Source of the DNA: Streptococcus cuniculipharyngis
Lineage (GTDB): Bacteria; Bacillota; Bacilli; Lactobacillales; Streptococcaceae
Direction of reading: 5' to 3'
DNA: 64,000 nucleotides
Assembly: GCF_007859195.1 (NCBI RefSeq)
Contig: NZ_VOHL01000001.1
Span: 1 to 64,000, forward strand
Shown piece after piece: positions 1-9,434 of the stretch. The translations under genes and the position numbers were made by a program. Each line of letters opens with the position of its first letter. Position 1 is the first letter of the stretch. The notes beneath the pieces were generated by a model. The model had not been told where the DNA came from, did not search any database, and saw nothing but the letters and a program-made list of their open reading frames with translations.

Positions 1-1
1 A

Positions 2-109
2 GTTGCGAAATACATTCGCGAGCAGGAGAAAAATGACATTGCACTTGATAAATTGAGTGTCAAAGAGTATGAAGATCCATTTTCAGATGGCAGTTTTAGA
101 ACAAGATAA
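2..109 (+). CDS. C-terminal end of an unidentified protein (partial)
   Basis: An open frame enters from the left edge and ends at TAA 107-109, giving 35 residues that end in EYEDPFSDGSFRTR. The stretch is charged and looks like the tail of a small soluble protein. I do not recognise the family. A multi-hairpin element follows directly, which would end its transcript. With so little sequence it could also be a chance frame, although the stop right before a GC-rich terminator-like hairpin argues that it is real. Confidence 0.45.
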   Translation, partial: VAKYIREQEKNDIALDKLSVKEYEDPFSDGSFRTR

Positions 110-110
110 A

Positions 111-253
111 AGCCCGTTGTTACGGGCGTTAGTCAAGTAATTATAGCACTAACCTGAACGAAGTTCAGCGAACGTCTTTAGACGTCGCTGGAGAGAAACG
201 GCTTACAGCCGGTGTATAAGCCACCCGTTTTCACGGGCGGTTATGACTTGATT
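111..253. other. Multibranched hairpin element between two genes
   Basis: Several hairpins stand in a row. GCCCGT/ACGGGC pairs at 112-127. CAGCG-ACGTC pairs with GACGT-CGCTG at 166-190 around a TTTA loop, and competes with CTGAAC/GTTCAG at 154-168. CGGCT/AGCCG pairs at 199-211. A bulged stem around CCCGT/ACGGG spans 216-244. An eight-pair stem, 131-138 with 246-253, encloses all but the first. The outer stem reaches the glnQ stop codon, so the element ends glnQ on one side and the partial gene on the other. It could be a bidirectional terminator, a repeat element, or a structured RNA. Confidence 0.5.
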
Positions 254-992
254 AAGCATTCAAGACCTTGTCAAGGAAGTCTTTGAGGCGAGGGTGTTGC
301 GGGTTATCAAAGATTTGTTCTGGTGTACCGTCTTCGATAAATTCACCACCATCAGTAAAGATGACACGATTGGCAACACGGCGGGCAAAGCCCATCTCGT
401 GGGTGACAATCAACATGGTCATGCCTTGCTCTGCCAGGTCACGCATAACATTCAGAACGTCACCGACCATCTCAGGGTCAAGGGCTGAAGTTGGCTCGTC
501 AAAGAGCATGATGTCTGGATTCATGGCTAAACTGCGGGCGATGGCCACACGTTGCTTTTGTCCGCCTGAGAGGCTGTCTGGTAGGGCATCACGTTTGTCA
601 GCCAAACCAACTTTTTCTAGCAATTCCATGGCGACCTTGTCGGCTTCTTCCTTGGTCAATTTACCTAGTTCCACAGGAGCAAAGGTGATATTGTCTAATA
701 CACTCATGTGGGGGAAGAGGTTGAAGTGTTGGAAGACCATGCCGATATTTTCACGGGCCTTATCTACGTTGACCTTGGGGTCGGAGAGGTCAAATCCATC
801 AACCACGACCTTACCACTGGTAATGCTTTCTAGCAAATTAAGTGTTCGTAGGAAGGTTGATTTTCCAGAACCTGATGGGCCGATGATACAAACCACATCA
901 CCTTCGTAGAACTTGGCATCAATTCCTTTTAGGACTTCATTTTTACCATAAGACTTATGTAAATTTTGAACATCAATTTTTAATTCTGCCAT
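252..992 (-). CDS. glnQ: Glutamine/amino-acid ABC transporter ATP-binding protein GlnQ
   Basis: This is the cytoplasmic ATPase that powers amino-acid uptake through GlnP. It has 246 residues, the usual length for polar amino-acid transporter ATPases. Walker [10 protein letters not shown] lies at about 38-46, the ABC signature LSGGQ at 141-145, and Walker B IMLFDEP at 161-167. The ATG overlaps the TAA of glnP by one base (TAATG), so the two are translationally coupled. The assignment as glutamine/glutamate transporter rests on the two-receptor GlnP next to it; the exact substrate is inferred. Confidence 0.93.
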   Translation of the reverse strand: MAELKIDVQNLHKSYGKNEVLKGIDAKFYEGDVVCIIGPSGSGKSTFLRTLNLLESITSGKVVVDGFDLSDPKVNVDKARENIGMVFQHFNLFPHMSVLDNITFAPVELGKLTKEEADKVAMELLEKVGLADKRDALPDSLSGGQKQRVAIARSLAMNPDIMLFDEPTSALDPEMVGDVLNVMRDLAEQGMTMLIVTHEMGFARRVANRVIFTDGGEFIEDGTPEQIFDNPQHPRLKDFLDKVLNA

Positions 993-3172
993 TAGTTAGC
1001 CCTCTTTTCTAAGCGTTTTGCTAAACGTGTCAACAGCGTGATAATGACCAGATACATGACTGCCAAGATTGCATACATGCGGAAACTTTGGTAGTTACGT
1101 GCAATAATGATTTTACCTGTTTGGAAGAGTTCGACCAAACCGATAGCAGACACGATAGTCGTATCTTTCAATGAGATAACAAATTGGTTGATAAAGCTTG
1201 GTAGCATGAGTTTAACTGCTTGAGGTAGGATAACCTTTCTCATGGTTGTGCCATAAGGAATACCCAAGCTGCGGCTGGCTTCCATCTGACCAGTCGGTAC
1301 AGCTTCAATACCACCGCGGACAATTTCGGCAATGTAAGCACCACCGTTGAGGGATAGAGCAATGGTTGCTGCGACAAAGTCATTGATTGGGCTTTGCTTA
1401 CCAGTGAGAGATTCCAATAGGTTTGGAATGCCCCAGAAGATAAAGGCCGCCACAATCATCAATGGGATACCACGAACCACATCAACGAAGATAGCTGAGA
1501 TGGTGCGTAGGGTTTGGTTTGGAGCCACGCTCATCATACCAAAGATGATACCGATGATGGTCGCAATAGCAAAGGACACCAGGGTCAAGCTGAGAGTAGT
1601 TCCCAGACCAGCCAGGAGTTGTTTGTAGTTGTTTGACAAGAGGCCACCGATAGTGGTTTCGTCAACAGTTTTTTCAGTAGTTGAGCTTGAACCGAGATAC
1701 TTGCCAACGATTTTGTCGTATTGGCCAGAGGCTTTCAAGGCCGCCAGACCATTGTTGAACATTTCGAGCAATTCAGGGCTGGTTCCTTTTTTGACCGCAA
1801 AACCATATTCACCAGATTTTTCTCCAGCAATTGGTGTTTCAAAATCACGACCTTGTTGAATAGCATATTTAAGGACAGCCTCATCGTCCATGATGGCATC
1901 AACTGAGCCAGAATTCAAGCTGTCATACATGGTAGACCCTTCATCAAATGCCTTGACGGTGTAACCGTATTTGGCAGCATTGTCACTCAGGAAGGTGTAA
2001 GAGGCAGTTCCGTTTTTAGCTCCAACGGTTAGGCCTTTCAGGTCTTCATAAGACTTGATAGTGCTGCCTTTTTTAACAGCAAGGATGACGTTTGAGGTAT
2101 AGTAAGGGTCAGAGAAATCAAAGATTTCCTTGCGGGCATCGGTGATAGACATTCCAGCGATAACCCCATCGGCCTGACTAGATTGAACAGCGTTGAGGGC
2201 TGCGTCAAAGCCTGGGTTGCTAACGTCAAGAGTGAAGCCTTGTTGTTTAGCAATGGCCTGAATCAATTCCATGTCAATCCCAGTGTATTTGCCAGCGTCA
2301 TCTTGGAATTCAAATGGGGCAAATGATGAGTCAGAAACAATTTTATAGCTTTTCTTGACTGGTGTAGCCTTGGCATTAGCATCACCAGTTGATGTCAGAT
2401 TAGGCGTAGCAGTGGCAGAAGCGGTTGAGCTACCTGTCCATTTTTCAATGATTTGAGCGTAAGTGCCATCAGCCTTCATATCAGCGAAAGCCTTGTTAAA
2501 TTCCTCAATCAGGTACTCATAGTCGCTACCTTTTTTAACGGCAAAGGCAAAGCTACCAACTTTTTCACCATCCATATTGATGGCATAGTTTTTACCTTGG
2601 TTGATAGCGTATTGGACAACCGGTTGATCGTCCATGGCAGCATCAACTGCACCTGAATCCAAACTATTGTTCATGAGGTCACTGGTGTCAAAAGTTTTGA
2701 GCGTGTAACCATACTTGTCTTGATTTTCTTGAAGAAAGGCTTGGGCAGCCGTACCATTTTTGACACCGACTGTTTTACCTTTCAATTGATTGTAATCACT
2801 GATTTTCTTATCGCCACGGGTATAGATAACAACGGCCGTGTCATAATAAGTATCAGAGAAAGTGAAAACCTTCTTACGAGCATCTGTAACAGTCATCCCA
2901 GCCATGATAGCATCGGCTTGGCCAGACTGGACAGCATTGACTGCGGCATCAAAGCCAGGAAAGGTCATATTGACATCCCAGCCAGCACGTTTGGTGACTT
3001 CGTTGATGATATCAACGTCAATTCCTTTATAAGTTTGATCTGAATCCTTGAATTCGAACGGGGCATAAGCAGTGTCTGAAACAATGTCAATGGTTTCAGC
3101 GGTAACTTTTGTCCCTAACATTAAGAAACATGATAGAATTGTTAGCATAAATAGCTTAATGTTGTTCTTCAT
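992..3172 (-). CDS. glnP: GlnP: two substrate-binding domains fused to an ABC permease
   Basis: This 726-residue protein joins receptor and channel in one chain. A signal sequence covers about 1-25 ([14 protein letters not shown], then A-E). Two SBP_bac_3 domains follow at roughly 28-250 and 277-495, both with the VSD..(Y/F)APFEF start and GID(V/M) motifs. The membrane permease domain covers about 510-726. This tandem-receptor design is known from lactococcal and streptococcal glutamine/glutamate importers. The RBS is a perfect AGGAGG. glnQ follows with a one-base overlap. The second receptor probably arose by duplication and may differ in affinity. Confidence 0.93.
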   Translation of the reverse strand: MKNNIKLFMLTILSCFLMLGTKVTAETIDIVSDTAYAPFEFKDSDQTYKGIDVDIINEVTKRAGWDVNMTFPGFDAAVNAVQSGQADAIMAGMTVTDARKKVFTFSDTYYDTAVVIYTRGDKKISDYNQLKGKTVGVKNGTAAQAFLQENQDKYGYTLKTFDTSDLMNNSLDSGAVDAAMDDQPVVQYAINQGKNYAINMDGEKVGSFAFAVKKGSDYEYLIEEFNKAFADMKADGTYAQIIEKWTGSSTASATATPNLTSTGDANAKATPVKKSYKIVSDSSFAPFEFQDDAGKYTGIDMELIQAIAKQQGFTLDVSNPGFDAALNAVQSSQADGVIAGMSITDARKEIFDFSDPYYTSNVILAVKKGSTIKSYEDLKGLTVGAKNGTASYTFLSDNAAKYGYTVKAFDEGSTMYDSLNSGSVDAIMDDEAVLKYAIQQGRDFETPIAGEKSGEYGFAVKKGTSPELLEMFNNGLAALKASGQYDKIVGKYLGSSSTTEKTVDETTIGGLLSNNYKQLLAGLGTTLSLTLVSFAIATIIGIIFGMMSVAPNQTLRTISAIFVDVVRGIPLMIVAAFIFWGIPNLLESLTGKQSPINDFVAATIALSLNGGAYIAEIVRGGIEAVPTGQMEASRSLGIPYGTTMRKVILPQAVKLMLPSFINQFVISLKDTTIVSAIGLVELFQTGKIIIARNYQSFRMYAILAVMYLVIITLLTRLAKRLEKRAN

Positions 3173-3202
3173 GTTAACCTCCTTTTATAAAAATTACTAC
3201 TT

Positions 3203-3231
3203 ATTATAGCAAAAAAGGAAAGATTAAGCAA
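3203..3231 (-). promoter_or_regulatory. glnPQ promoter
   Basis: Read on the minus strand, TTGCTT (3226-3231) and TATAAT (3203-3208) are spaced by 17 bases, about 30 bases ahead of the glnP start. It stands back to back with the uvrB promoter. Confidence 0.7.
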
Positions 3232-3293
3232 GTTTTGAAATCACTCATGTAAGAAAATATAACATAAGGTGTCCTTTGTGTTTTGTTGGAAAA

Positions 3294-3299
3294 TATAAT
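3294..3299 (+). promoter_or_regulatory. uvrB promoter -10
   Basis: A TATAAT lies 22 bases upstream of the uvrB ATG. No good -35 hexamer is visible at the right distance. Confidence 0.5.
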
Positions 3300-3321
3300 A
3301 AAATAGAAGAGAGGTAAGAAG

Positions 3322-5313
3322 ATGATCGATAGAAAAAATGATAATCAGTTTAAGTTAGTATCTAAGTATGAGCCCTCTGGTGATCAGCCCCAAGCCATCG
3401 CCCAGCTAGTAGATAATATCGAAAACGGGGAGAAATCGCAGATTCTCATGGGGGCAACAGGGACTGGTAAGACCTATACCATGAGTCAGGTCATTCAACG
3501 GGTCAATAAACCTACCCTGGTCATTGCTCATAATAAGACTCTGGCTGGCCAGCTCTATGGGGAATTCAAGGAATTTTTCCCTGATAATGCCGTGGAATAT
3601 TTTGTTTCCTATTATGATTACTATCAGCCTGAGGCCTATGTGCCCTCTAGTGATACCTATATTGAAAAAGACAGTTCGGTCAATGATGAGATTGACAAGC
3701 TCCGTCATAGTGCCACTTCAGCCTTGCTAGAACGTAATGATGTGATTGTGGTGGCTTCGGTATCTTGTATTTATGGGTTGGGGTCACCCAAGGAATATGC
3801 CGACAGTGCTGTCAGCCTGCGACCAGGTCAGGAAATCTCTCGTGACCAGCTGCTCAATAGTTTGGTTGATATTCAGTTTGAGCGCAATGATATTGACTTT
3901 CAACGAGGGCGGTTCCGTGTGCGTGGTGATGTGGTGGAGATTTTTCCAGCTAGCCGTGACGAGCATGCCTTTCGGATAGAATTTTTCGGTGATGAGATTG
4001 ACCGTATCCGTGAGATTGAGAGCTTGACAGGAAAGAGCCTGGGCGAAGTTGACCATTTGGTTCTTTTTCCAGCCACCCACTTTGTCACCAATGAGGAACA
4101 TTTGGAACAGTCCATTGCCAATATTCAAGCAGAATTAGCCCAGCAGCTCCAACTTTTTGAGAGCGAGGGCAAACTCTTGGAAGCTCAGCGATTGAAACAA
4201 AGGACTGACTATGACATGGAAATGTTACGGGAGATGGGCTATACCAATGGGGTGGAAAATTATTCCCGTCACATGGACGGCCGTAGCGAAGGTGAGCCGC
4301 CCTATACCCTCTTGGACTTTTTCCCAGAGGATTTCCTGATTATGATTGATGAGAGTCACATGACCATGGGTCAGATTAAGGGCATGTACAATGGTGACCG
4401 CTCTCGTAAGCAGATGTTGGTGGACTATGGTTTTCGCTTGCCATCAGCCCTAGACAACCGACCGCTGCGCCGAGAAGAATTTGAAAGCCATGTCCATCAA
4501 ATTGTCTATGTCTCAGCGACACCGGGTGATTATGAGTTGGAGCAAACAGAGACGATTGTTGAGCAAATTATCCGTCCGACTGGTCTGCTTGACCCAGAAG
4601 TGGAAGTCCGTCCAACCATGGGGCAGATGGATGATTTGCTAGGTGAGATTAACCAGCGTGTGGCAAAAGGTGAGCGGACCTTTATCACCACCTTGACCAA
4701 AAAGATGGCTGAGGACCTGACCGATTATCTCAAAGAAATGGGCATCAAGGTCAAATACATGCACTCAGATATCAAGACCTTGGAGCGGACAGAGATTATC
4801 CGTGACCTGCGACTGGGTGTTTTTGATGTCTTGATTGGGATTAACCTGCTTCGTGAGGGGATTGACGTTCCTGAAGTGAGTTTGGTGGCTATCTTGGACG
4901 CTGACAAGGAAGGTTTCCTGCGAAATGAGCGAGGGCTTATCCAGACTATCGGTCGGGCAGCTCGAAATAGCAACGGTCATGTCATCATGTATGCTGACAC
5001 CATGACCCAGTCCATGCAAAAAGCCATTGATGAAACGGCCCGCCGCCGTCAGCTTCAGATGGCCTATAATGACAAACATGGCATTGTGCCGCAAACCATC
5101 AAGAAAGACATTCGCGATTTGATTGCCATTACCAAGGCGGATAGTTCAACAGAAGTGGCAGAGCCAGTTAACTTCTCTAGTCTGACGAAAGCAGAGCGTC
5201 AGGCAAGCATCAAGAAACTTCAAGGACAAATGCAAGAAGCTGCTGAACTCCTTGACTTTGAACTGGCCGCCCAAATTCGTGATATGATTTTGGAGCTCAA
5301 GGCTTTGGATTAG
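3322..5313 (+). CDS. uvrB: Excinuclease ABC subunit B
   Basis: UvrB is the damage-verifying helicase-like subunit of nucleotide excision repair. It receives damage from UvrA and recruits UvrC. The 663 residues match streptococcal UvrB in length. Walker A GATGTGKT is at 44-51, the beta-hairpin region [20 protein letters not shown] near 97-116, and helicase motif [11 protein letters not shown] in the second half. A C-terminal UVR domain (about 628-660) contacts UvrC. A GAGAGG ribosome site precedes the ATG. It is divergent from glnPQ and is followed by two genes on the same strand with short gaps. Confidence 0.97.
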   Translation: MIDRKNDNQFKLVSKYEPSGDQPQAIAQLVDNIENGEKSQILMGATGTGKTYTMSQVIQRVNKPTLVIAHNKTLAGQLYGEFKEFFPDNAVEYFVSYYDYYQPEAYVPSSDTYIEKDSSVNDEIDKLRHSATSALLERNDVIVVASVSCIYGLGSPKEYADSAVSLRPGQEISRDQLLNSLVDIQFERNDIDFQRGRFRVRGDVVEIFPASRDEHAFRIEFFGDEIDRIREIESLTGKSLGEVDHLVLFPATHFVTNEEHLEQSIANIQAELAQQLQLFESEGKLLEAQRLKQRTDYDMEMLREMGYTNGVENYSRHMDGRSEGEPPYTLLDFFPEDFLIMIDESHMTMGQIKGMYNGDRSRKQMLVDYGFRLPSALDNRPLRREEFESHVHQIVYVSATPGDYELEQTETIVEQIIRPTGLLDPEVEVRPTMGQMDDLLGEINQRVAKGERTFITTLTKKMAEDLTDYLKEMGIKVKYMHSDIKTLERTEIIRDLRLGVFDVLIGINLLREGIDVPEVSLVAILDADKEGFLRNERGLIQTIGRAARNSNGHVIMYADTMTQSMQKAIDETARRRQLQMAYNDKHGIVPQTIKKDIRDLIAITKADSSTEVAEPVNFSSLTKAERQASIKKLQGQMQEAAELLDFELAAQIRDMILELKALD

Positions 5314-5345
5314 CGATTAAAAAAGTAGATGAAGAAAGTATAATC

Positions 5346-5495
5346 ATGGAAAAACAAATCATTGCAATTTTACTCTTCTTATTCGTCATGCGGATGGTTA
5401 TTGTTTTTACCGCCAGCCGTTTGATAAAACCCCAAGAACTGTCTGAGCAAGACAAGGAAAAGTTTGACGAGCAAGAAGATGACCGTTTGACTTAG
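5346..5495 (+). CDS. 49-residue single-membrane-span protein of unknown function
   Basis: A 49-codon frame starts at ATG 5346 and ends at TAG 5493-5495. Residues 4-26 form one hydrophobic segment (IIAILLFLFVMRMVIVFTAS). A charged tail follows, rich in Glu and Asp (EQDKEKFDEQEDDRLT). It sits between uvrB and the nucleoside phosphorylase gene, whose RBS lies 4 bases after its stop, so co-transcription is likely. The ribosome site is weak. I do not recognise the family; a small membrane-anchored acidic protein is all that can be said. Confidence 0.55.
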   Translation: MEKQIIAILLFLFVMRMVIVFTASRLIKPQELSEQDKEKFDEQEDDRLT

Positions 5496-5509
5496 AAGGA
5501 GAGTCGTTT

Positions 5510-6280
5510 ATGATGTTAGAAGAATTTGACCCAACCAAAGAGGCGGTGATTAACGCTGCCGATACCATGGGGGAGCGACTGGCTGATTTTCCCAAGACAG
5601 TGGTGTCTTGCTTTGCCCGTGAGACCTTTGCCCGCTTGCTCAAAGCATATCCCCATCGTCAGCTTTTTACCACCTCAATGGCCTGTATAGAAATCCCCTT
5701 TTATGAACTGGATGTCAACGGCACTAAAATTGGTTTTTTCAATTCTCTTGTCGGAGCAGCTGGTTGCGTCGCCATCTTAGAAGATATGATTTATATGGGC
5801 ATGGAAAATCTGGTGCTTTTTGGCACTTGTGGGGTTTTGGAAGAGATTGAGGAAACCAGTATCATTATCCCAACGGCTGCCCTTCGTGATGAGGGAACCA
5901 GCTATCATTATCAACCAGCCAGCCGTGAAATTGCGGTCAACCAAGATTATCTACCAGCCTTGGAAGATTTTTTCAAACAACGTCAGATTAGTTATACCGT
6001 TGGTAAGGCCTGGACAACTGACGGGGTTTACCGAGAAACGGCGCAAAAAGTGGCCCAGCGTCGGCAAGAAGGAGCAATCTGCGTTGATATGGAATGCTCA
6101 GCAGTAGCAGCCCTGGCCAAGTTTCGTGGGCTGAACCATGTTCATTGTTTTTATTCGGCAGATAGCTTGGCCAATGAAAGTTGGGACCCAAGAACCTTAT
6201 CCAACCTTGATGACCTTGAGAAAAAAGACAAGATTGGTCATCTCATGCTGGAATTTGCTGTTGAGCAGTTTGAAAAATAG
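5510..6280 (+). CDS. Nucleoside phosphorylase (uridine phosphorylase-like)
   Basis: The protein belongs to the PNP_UDP_1 family, which splits nucleosides with phosphate into base and pentose-1-phosphate. It has 256 residues. Family landmarks are GTCGVL near residue 103, the TTDGVYRET stretch near 170, and the substrate-binding (V)DMECSA motif near 193, where Met-Glu-Cys contacts the ribose. The RBS AAGGAGAG precedes ATG 5510. The nearest characterised relatives are uridine phosphorylases, but base preference cannot be read from sequence, so no gene symbol is given. Confidence 0.82.
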   Translation: MMLEEFDPTKEAVINAADTMGERLADFPKTVVSCFARETFARLLKAYPHRQLFTTSMACIEIPFYELDVNGTKIGFFNSLVGAAGCVAILEDMIYMGMENLVLFGTCGVLEEIEETSIIIPTAALRDEGTSYHYQPASREIAVNQDYLPALEDFFKQRQISYTVGKAWTTDGVYRETAQKVAQRRQEGAICVDMECSAVAALAKFRGLNHVHCFYSADSLANESWDPRTLSNLDDLEKKDKIGHLMLEFAVEQFEK

Positions 6281-6298
6281 ATTTTCTTGATTTTTTAG

Positions 6299-6327
6299 TA
6301 GATTTTTTCACAAATTTTTTGTATAAT
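6299..6327 (+). promoter_or_regulatory. gpmA promoter
   Basis: TAGATT (6299-6304) and a perfect TATAAT (6322-6327) are 17 bases apart. The start codon follows at 6375 after a short leader. Confidence 0.65.
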
Positions 6328-6374
6328 GAAAAGGTATTACTTTGGATTTTCCAAAAAATAAAAGGAGACTTACA

Positions 6375-7067
6375 ATGGTAAAATTAGTATTTGCCCGTCA
6401 TGGTGAATCAGAATGGAACAAGGCCAACCTTTTCACAGGTTGGGCAGACGTGGATCTTTCAGAAAAAGGAACACAACAAGCAATCGACGCTGGTAAATTG
6501 ATTAAAGAAGCCGGTATTGAGTTTGATATCGCTTTTACATCAGTTTTGAAACGCGCGATTAAAACAACTAATCTTGCACTTGAACATTCAGACCAACTTT
6601 GGGTGCCTGTTGAGAAATCTTGGCGGTTGAATGAGCGTCATTATGGTGGTTTGACTGGAAAAAATAAGGCTGAAGCCGCAGCAGAATTTGGTGATGAGCA
6701 AGTGCATATCTGGCGTCGTTCTTATGATGTTTTGCCACCAGAAATGGCTAAGGACGATGAACATTCAGCGCATGCTGATCGTCGTTACGCCTTACTTGAT
6801 GACTCAGTTGTGCCAGACGCAGAAAACTTGAAAGTAACGCTTGAGCGTGCCCTTCCATTCTGGGAAGACAAGATTGCACCAGCTCTTAAATCTGGCCAAA
6901 ATGTTTTCGTTGGTGCTCATGGTAACTCAATCCGTGCCCTTGTGAAACACATCAAAGGTTTGTCAGATGATGAAATCATGGATGTGGAAATCCCTAACTT
7001 CCCACCACTAGTCTTTGAATTTGACGACAAACTAAAGGTCACAGCGGAATACTATCTAGGTAAATAA
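6375..7067 (+). CDS. gpmA: 2,3-bisphosphoglycerate-dependent phosphoglycerate mutase
   Basis: GpmA interconverts 3- and 2-phosphoglycerate in glycolysis. The chosen start, ATG 6375, has AAAGGAG eight bases upstream and gives 230 residues, the normal streptococcal length; the open frame extends 11 codons further upstream without a ribosome site. The phosphohistidine motif RHGESEWN begins at residue 8, and [10 protein letters not shown] near 180 carries the second catalytic histidine. Codon use is biased as in highly expressed genes. It stands alone with its own promoter and an unusual triple terminator array. Confidence 0.96.
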   Translation: MVKLVFARHGESEWNKANLFTGWADVDLSEKGTQQAIDAGKLIKEAGIEFDIAFTSVLKRAIKTTNLALEHSDQLWVPVEKSWRLNERHYGGLTGKNKAEAAAEFGDEQVHIWRRSYDVLPPEMAKDDEHSAHADRRYALLDDSVVPDAENLKVTLERALPFWEDKIAPALKSGQNVFVGAHGNSIRALVKHIKGLSDDEIMDVEIPNFPPLVFEFDDKLKVTAEYYLGK

Positions 7068-7191
7068 AAAGGTCCAGTGGACCTTTTTATCATGTCACCG
7101 AAAAATAAGAAAGTGGCATCAGGTCCAGTGGACCTTTTTATCATTTTGCCAAGAAATTAGAAAGCAAAATTAGGTCCAGTGGCCCTTTTTA
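7066..7191 (+). repeat. Tandem array of three terminator hairpins, 51-bp period (copy 1)
   Basis: GGTCC-AGT-GGACC hairpins followed by T5 start at 7071, 7122 and 7173, exactly 51 bases apart. The first extends to a 10-pair stem (AAAAAGGTCC with GGACCTTTTT). The third has GGCCC in its right arm, which breaks one pair. Between the hairpins lies a second small stem: ATGTCAC/GTGGCAT (one G-T pair) in the first spacer and ATTTTGC/GCAAAAT in the second. The array follows the gpmA stop directly. A near-identical array lies behind the helicase gene at 19526-19650. Confidence 0.85.
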
Positions 7192-7208
7192 TCATGTTGT
7201 CAAGACAC

Positions 7209-7251
7209 CGATGGGAAAGACTAGGATAAGTTCCTAGTCTTTTGATATCGG
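7209..7251 (+). terminator. Long hairpin downstream of the gpmA array
   Basis: AAAGACTAGGA (7216-7226) and TCCTAGTCTTT (7232-7242) form a perfect 11-pair stem with a 5-base loop, with an outer CCGAT/ATCGG pair. There is no strong T tract after it, so it is either a weak terminator or an mRNA 3' structure. Confidence 0.5.
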
Positions 7252-7320
7252 AAGATTGTCTGAGATTGGAAAAATTCTCTCCAAGTCATCAAAGTAAAAC
7301 AGTTTTTTTTTGAGGAATTA

Positions 7321-7329
7321 TGGTAGAAT
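7321..7329 (+). promoter_or_regulatory. pbp2b extended -10 promoter
   Basis: TGG-TAGAAT is an extended -10 element about 33 bases ahead of the GTG start. No clear -35 was found. Confidence 0.45.
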
Positions 7330-7361
7330 ATTCATAGCAGATAAGACGAGTGAGGATTAGT

Positions 7362-9422
7362 GTGATAAAAAAAGGAAGCAATGATAAGTCAATGACCAAT
7401 ACCTTATTGCGGAGAATTTATCTCCTCTTTTTTGTGGTAGTTAGTTTATTTTCAATTTTGGTCTTTCGGCTAGCCCAGATGCAGTTAGTTAACCGTTCTT
7501 TTTATGACGATAAGCTAACAGCCTCAACAACCTACACGGTAACCACTTCTAGTCCTAGGGGGCAAATTTATGATGCCAAAGGGCAGGCCCTAGTTGGTAA
7601 TACTGTTAAAGAGGCTATTTCCTTTACGCGGAGCAATACCATGACCGCCCAGGACATTAAGGAGATTGCCCAACGCTTGGCAAGCTATGTGACCCTGACG
7701 GAGACCAAGGTGACCGATCGGGCAAAGAGGGATTATTATTTGGTGGATGAAGCACGTTTCAAAGAGGTGGTGGAGCAGTTACCTGATGATCAAAAATATG
7801 ATCAATTGGGTAATAATCTGACAACGGCTACTGTGTATAACAATGCCATTGCTGCAGTGCCAGAAGAGGCGGTGAATTATAGTGAGGAAGAACTCAAGAT
7901 TATTTATATTTTTAATCAAATGAATGCGGCGGGGACCTTTGATACGGTCTTTCTAACAACAGGAGACTTGTCACCAGAGCAGATTGCGTATGTAACGGCT
8001 AATAAGGCTAAGTTGGATGGAATTGCTGTCCGTACCAATTGGCAGCGACAAGACATTGCAACATCCCTCTCTTCCATCATTGGTCGTGTCTCAACAGAGC
8101 AGACGGGTTTGCCACAGGAAGAGGCTGACGATTACCTGAAAAAAGGCTATGCCCTGAACGATCGGGTAGGAACTAGCTATCTTGAAAAACAATACGAAGA
8201 AGTTCTTCAAGGAAGCCGGACGGTTCGTACAGTGACGGTTGATAAAAAGGGAAGTATTTTATCAGACACGGTTGATCAGCAAGGGGAAAAAGGAAATAAT
8301 ATCAAGTTAACGATTGACCTTGCCTTCCAAGAGGGGGTTGAAAATATTCTCCGTGACTATTATAATGCAGAGTTAGCCAAGGGAAATGTAGCCAATTCCG
8401 AAGGGGTCTATGCGGTGGCCCTGAATCCAGAAACAGGTGCTATTCTGGCGATGGCAGGCCTAGCCCACGATACCAAGACTAATGAGCTAACAACAGATGC
8501 CTTGGGTACCATTACCAAGGTCTTTACACCAGGTTCGGTTGTTAAGGGGGCAACCCTGTCAGCAGGTTGGGAAAATGGTGTTATTGCTGGGAACCAGACG
8601 CTCTATGACCAACAGATTGACACCATTAAATCGTGGTTTACAGATTTAGCAGGTGGTTCCATGCCCATCACAGCAACCCAATCCTTAGAATACTCCTCTA
8701 ACACCTACATGGTTCAAGTGGCCCTAAAATTAGCTGGCCAAGACGGCATGACAGAGGACCTCTTAAAAGAATCGGTTTATCAAAGAGCTATGGAAAAATT
8801 ACGGACCAGTTATGCCCAGTATGGCCTAGGCGTAGCAACTGGTATTGATTTGCCTAGTGAATCAACGGGTTTTATCCCAAAGGATTATAGCCTAGCGAAT
8901 GTGATGACAGAAGCCTTTGGTCAGTTTGATAACTATACGACGATGCAATTGGCTCAGTATGTTGCCACAGTGGCCAATGGCGGAAAACGTCAGGCCCCTC
9001 ACCTAGTAGAAGGGATTTATGCGAATGATGCTTCAGGTGGTTTAGGTGCCTTAATCAAGCCAATTGAGCCACAAACCCTTAATCAAGTTGGGATTAGCTC
9101 AGACGAGATGGCCTTGATTCAAAACGGATTTTATAATGTGGTTAATGGTGGTGGAGCCTTTACAACTGGACGAGAAATTGGCTACGGTGCCAGTGTAGCC
9201 ATTTCTGCCAAAACTGGTACAGCCGAGGCCTATGTGACTGATGAGGCTGGTAATTCTATTTATACTAGTAATCTCAATGTGGTGGCCTATGGACCGAGCG
9301 ATGATCCACAAATTGCGGTTGCAGTGGTCTTGCCCCACAGTACGGATCTGACGGGTAAGACCAGTCATCACATTGTCAGGGACATTATCAATTTATACAT
9401 GTCACGTCGTGGACAAGATTGA
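7362..9422 (+). CDS. pbp2b: Penicillin-binding protein 2b (class B transpeptidase)
   Basis: PBP2b is the elongation-specific peptidoglycan transpeptidase, anchored by one N-terminal membrane span (about 17-40). Position upstream of recR and close similarity to the pneumococcal sequence identify it. The transpeptidase motifs are all present: SVVK near 392-395, SSN near 445-447 and KTG near 617-619. The residue after SSN is Thr, the form linked to beta-lactam susceptibility in pneumococcus. I chose GTG 7362 because GAGTGAGGA lies five bases upstream; GTG 7350 and ATG 7392 are alternatives. The GTG start with a weak site suggests low expression. Confidence 0.93.
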   Translation: MIKKGSNDKSMTNTLLRRIYLLFFVVVSLFSILVFRLAQMQLVNRSFYDDKLTASTTYTVTTSSPRGQIYDAKGQALVGNTVKEAISFTRSNTMTAQDIKEIAQRLASYVTLTETKVTDRAKRDYYLVDEARFKEVVEQLPDDQKYDQLGNNLTTATVYNNAIAAVPEEAVNYSEEELKIIYIFNQMNAAGTFDTVFLTTGDLSPEQIAYVTANKAKLDGIAVRTNWQRQDIATSLSSIIGRVSTEQTGLPQEEADDYLKKGYALNDRVGTSYLEKQYEEVLQGSRTVRTVTVDKKGSILSDTVDQQGEKGNNIKLTIDLAFQEGVENILRDYYNAELAKGNVANSEGVYAVALNPETGAILAMAGLAHDTKTNELTTDALGTITKVFTPGSVVKGATLSAGWENGVIAGNQTLYDQQIDTIKSWFTDLAGGSMPITATQSLEYSSNTYMVQVALKLAGQDGMTEDLLKESVYQRAMEKLRTSYAQYGLGVATGIDLPSESTGFIPKDYSLANVMTEAFGQFDNYTTMQLAQYVATVANGGKRQAPHLVEGIYANDASGGLGALIKPIEPQTLNQVGISSDEMALIQNGFYNVVNGGGAFTTGREIGYGASVAISAKTGTAEAYVTDEAGNSIYTSNLNVVAYGPSDDPQIAVAVVLPHSTDLTGKTSHHIVRDIINLYMSRRGQD

Positions 9423-9434
9423 GAGAGGAGACAC

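Noticed and set aside
111..253. A tRNA or a group II intron fragment
   Set aside because: No cloverleaf spacing, T-loop or CCA, and no domain V-like pattern could be found.
3173..3321. T-box or other amino-acid leader on glnPQ
   Set aside because: The leader before glnP is too short and has no specifier-like structure.
7066..7191. The 51-bp repeats as a CRISPR array
   Set aside because: The repeated part is a GC-rich terminator hairpin with T5, the spacers are also similar to each other, and no cas gene is near.
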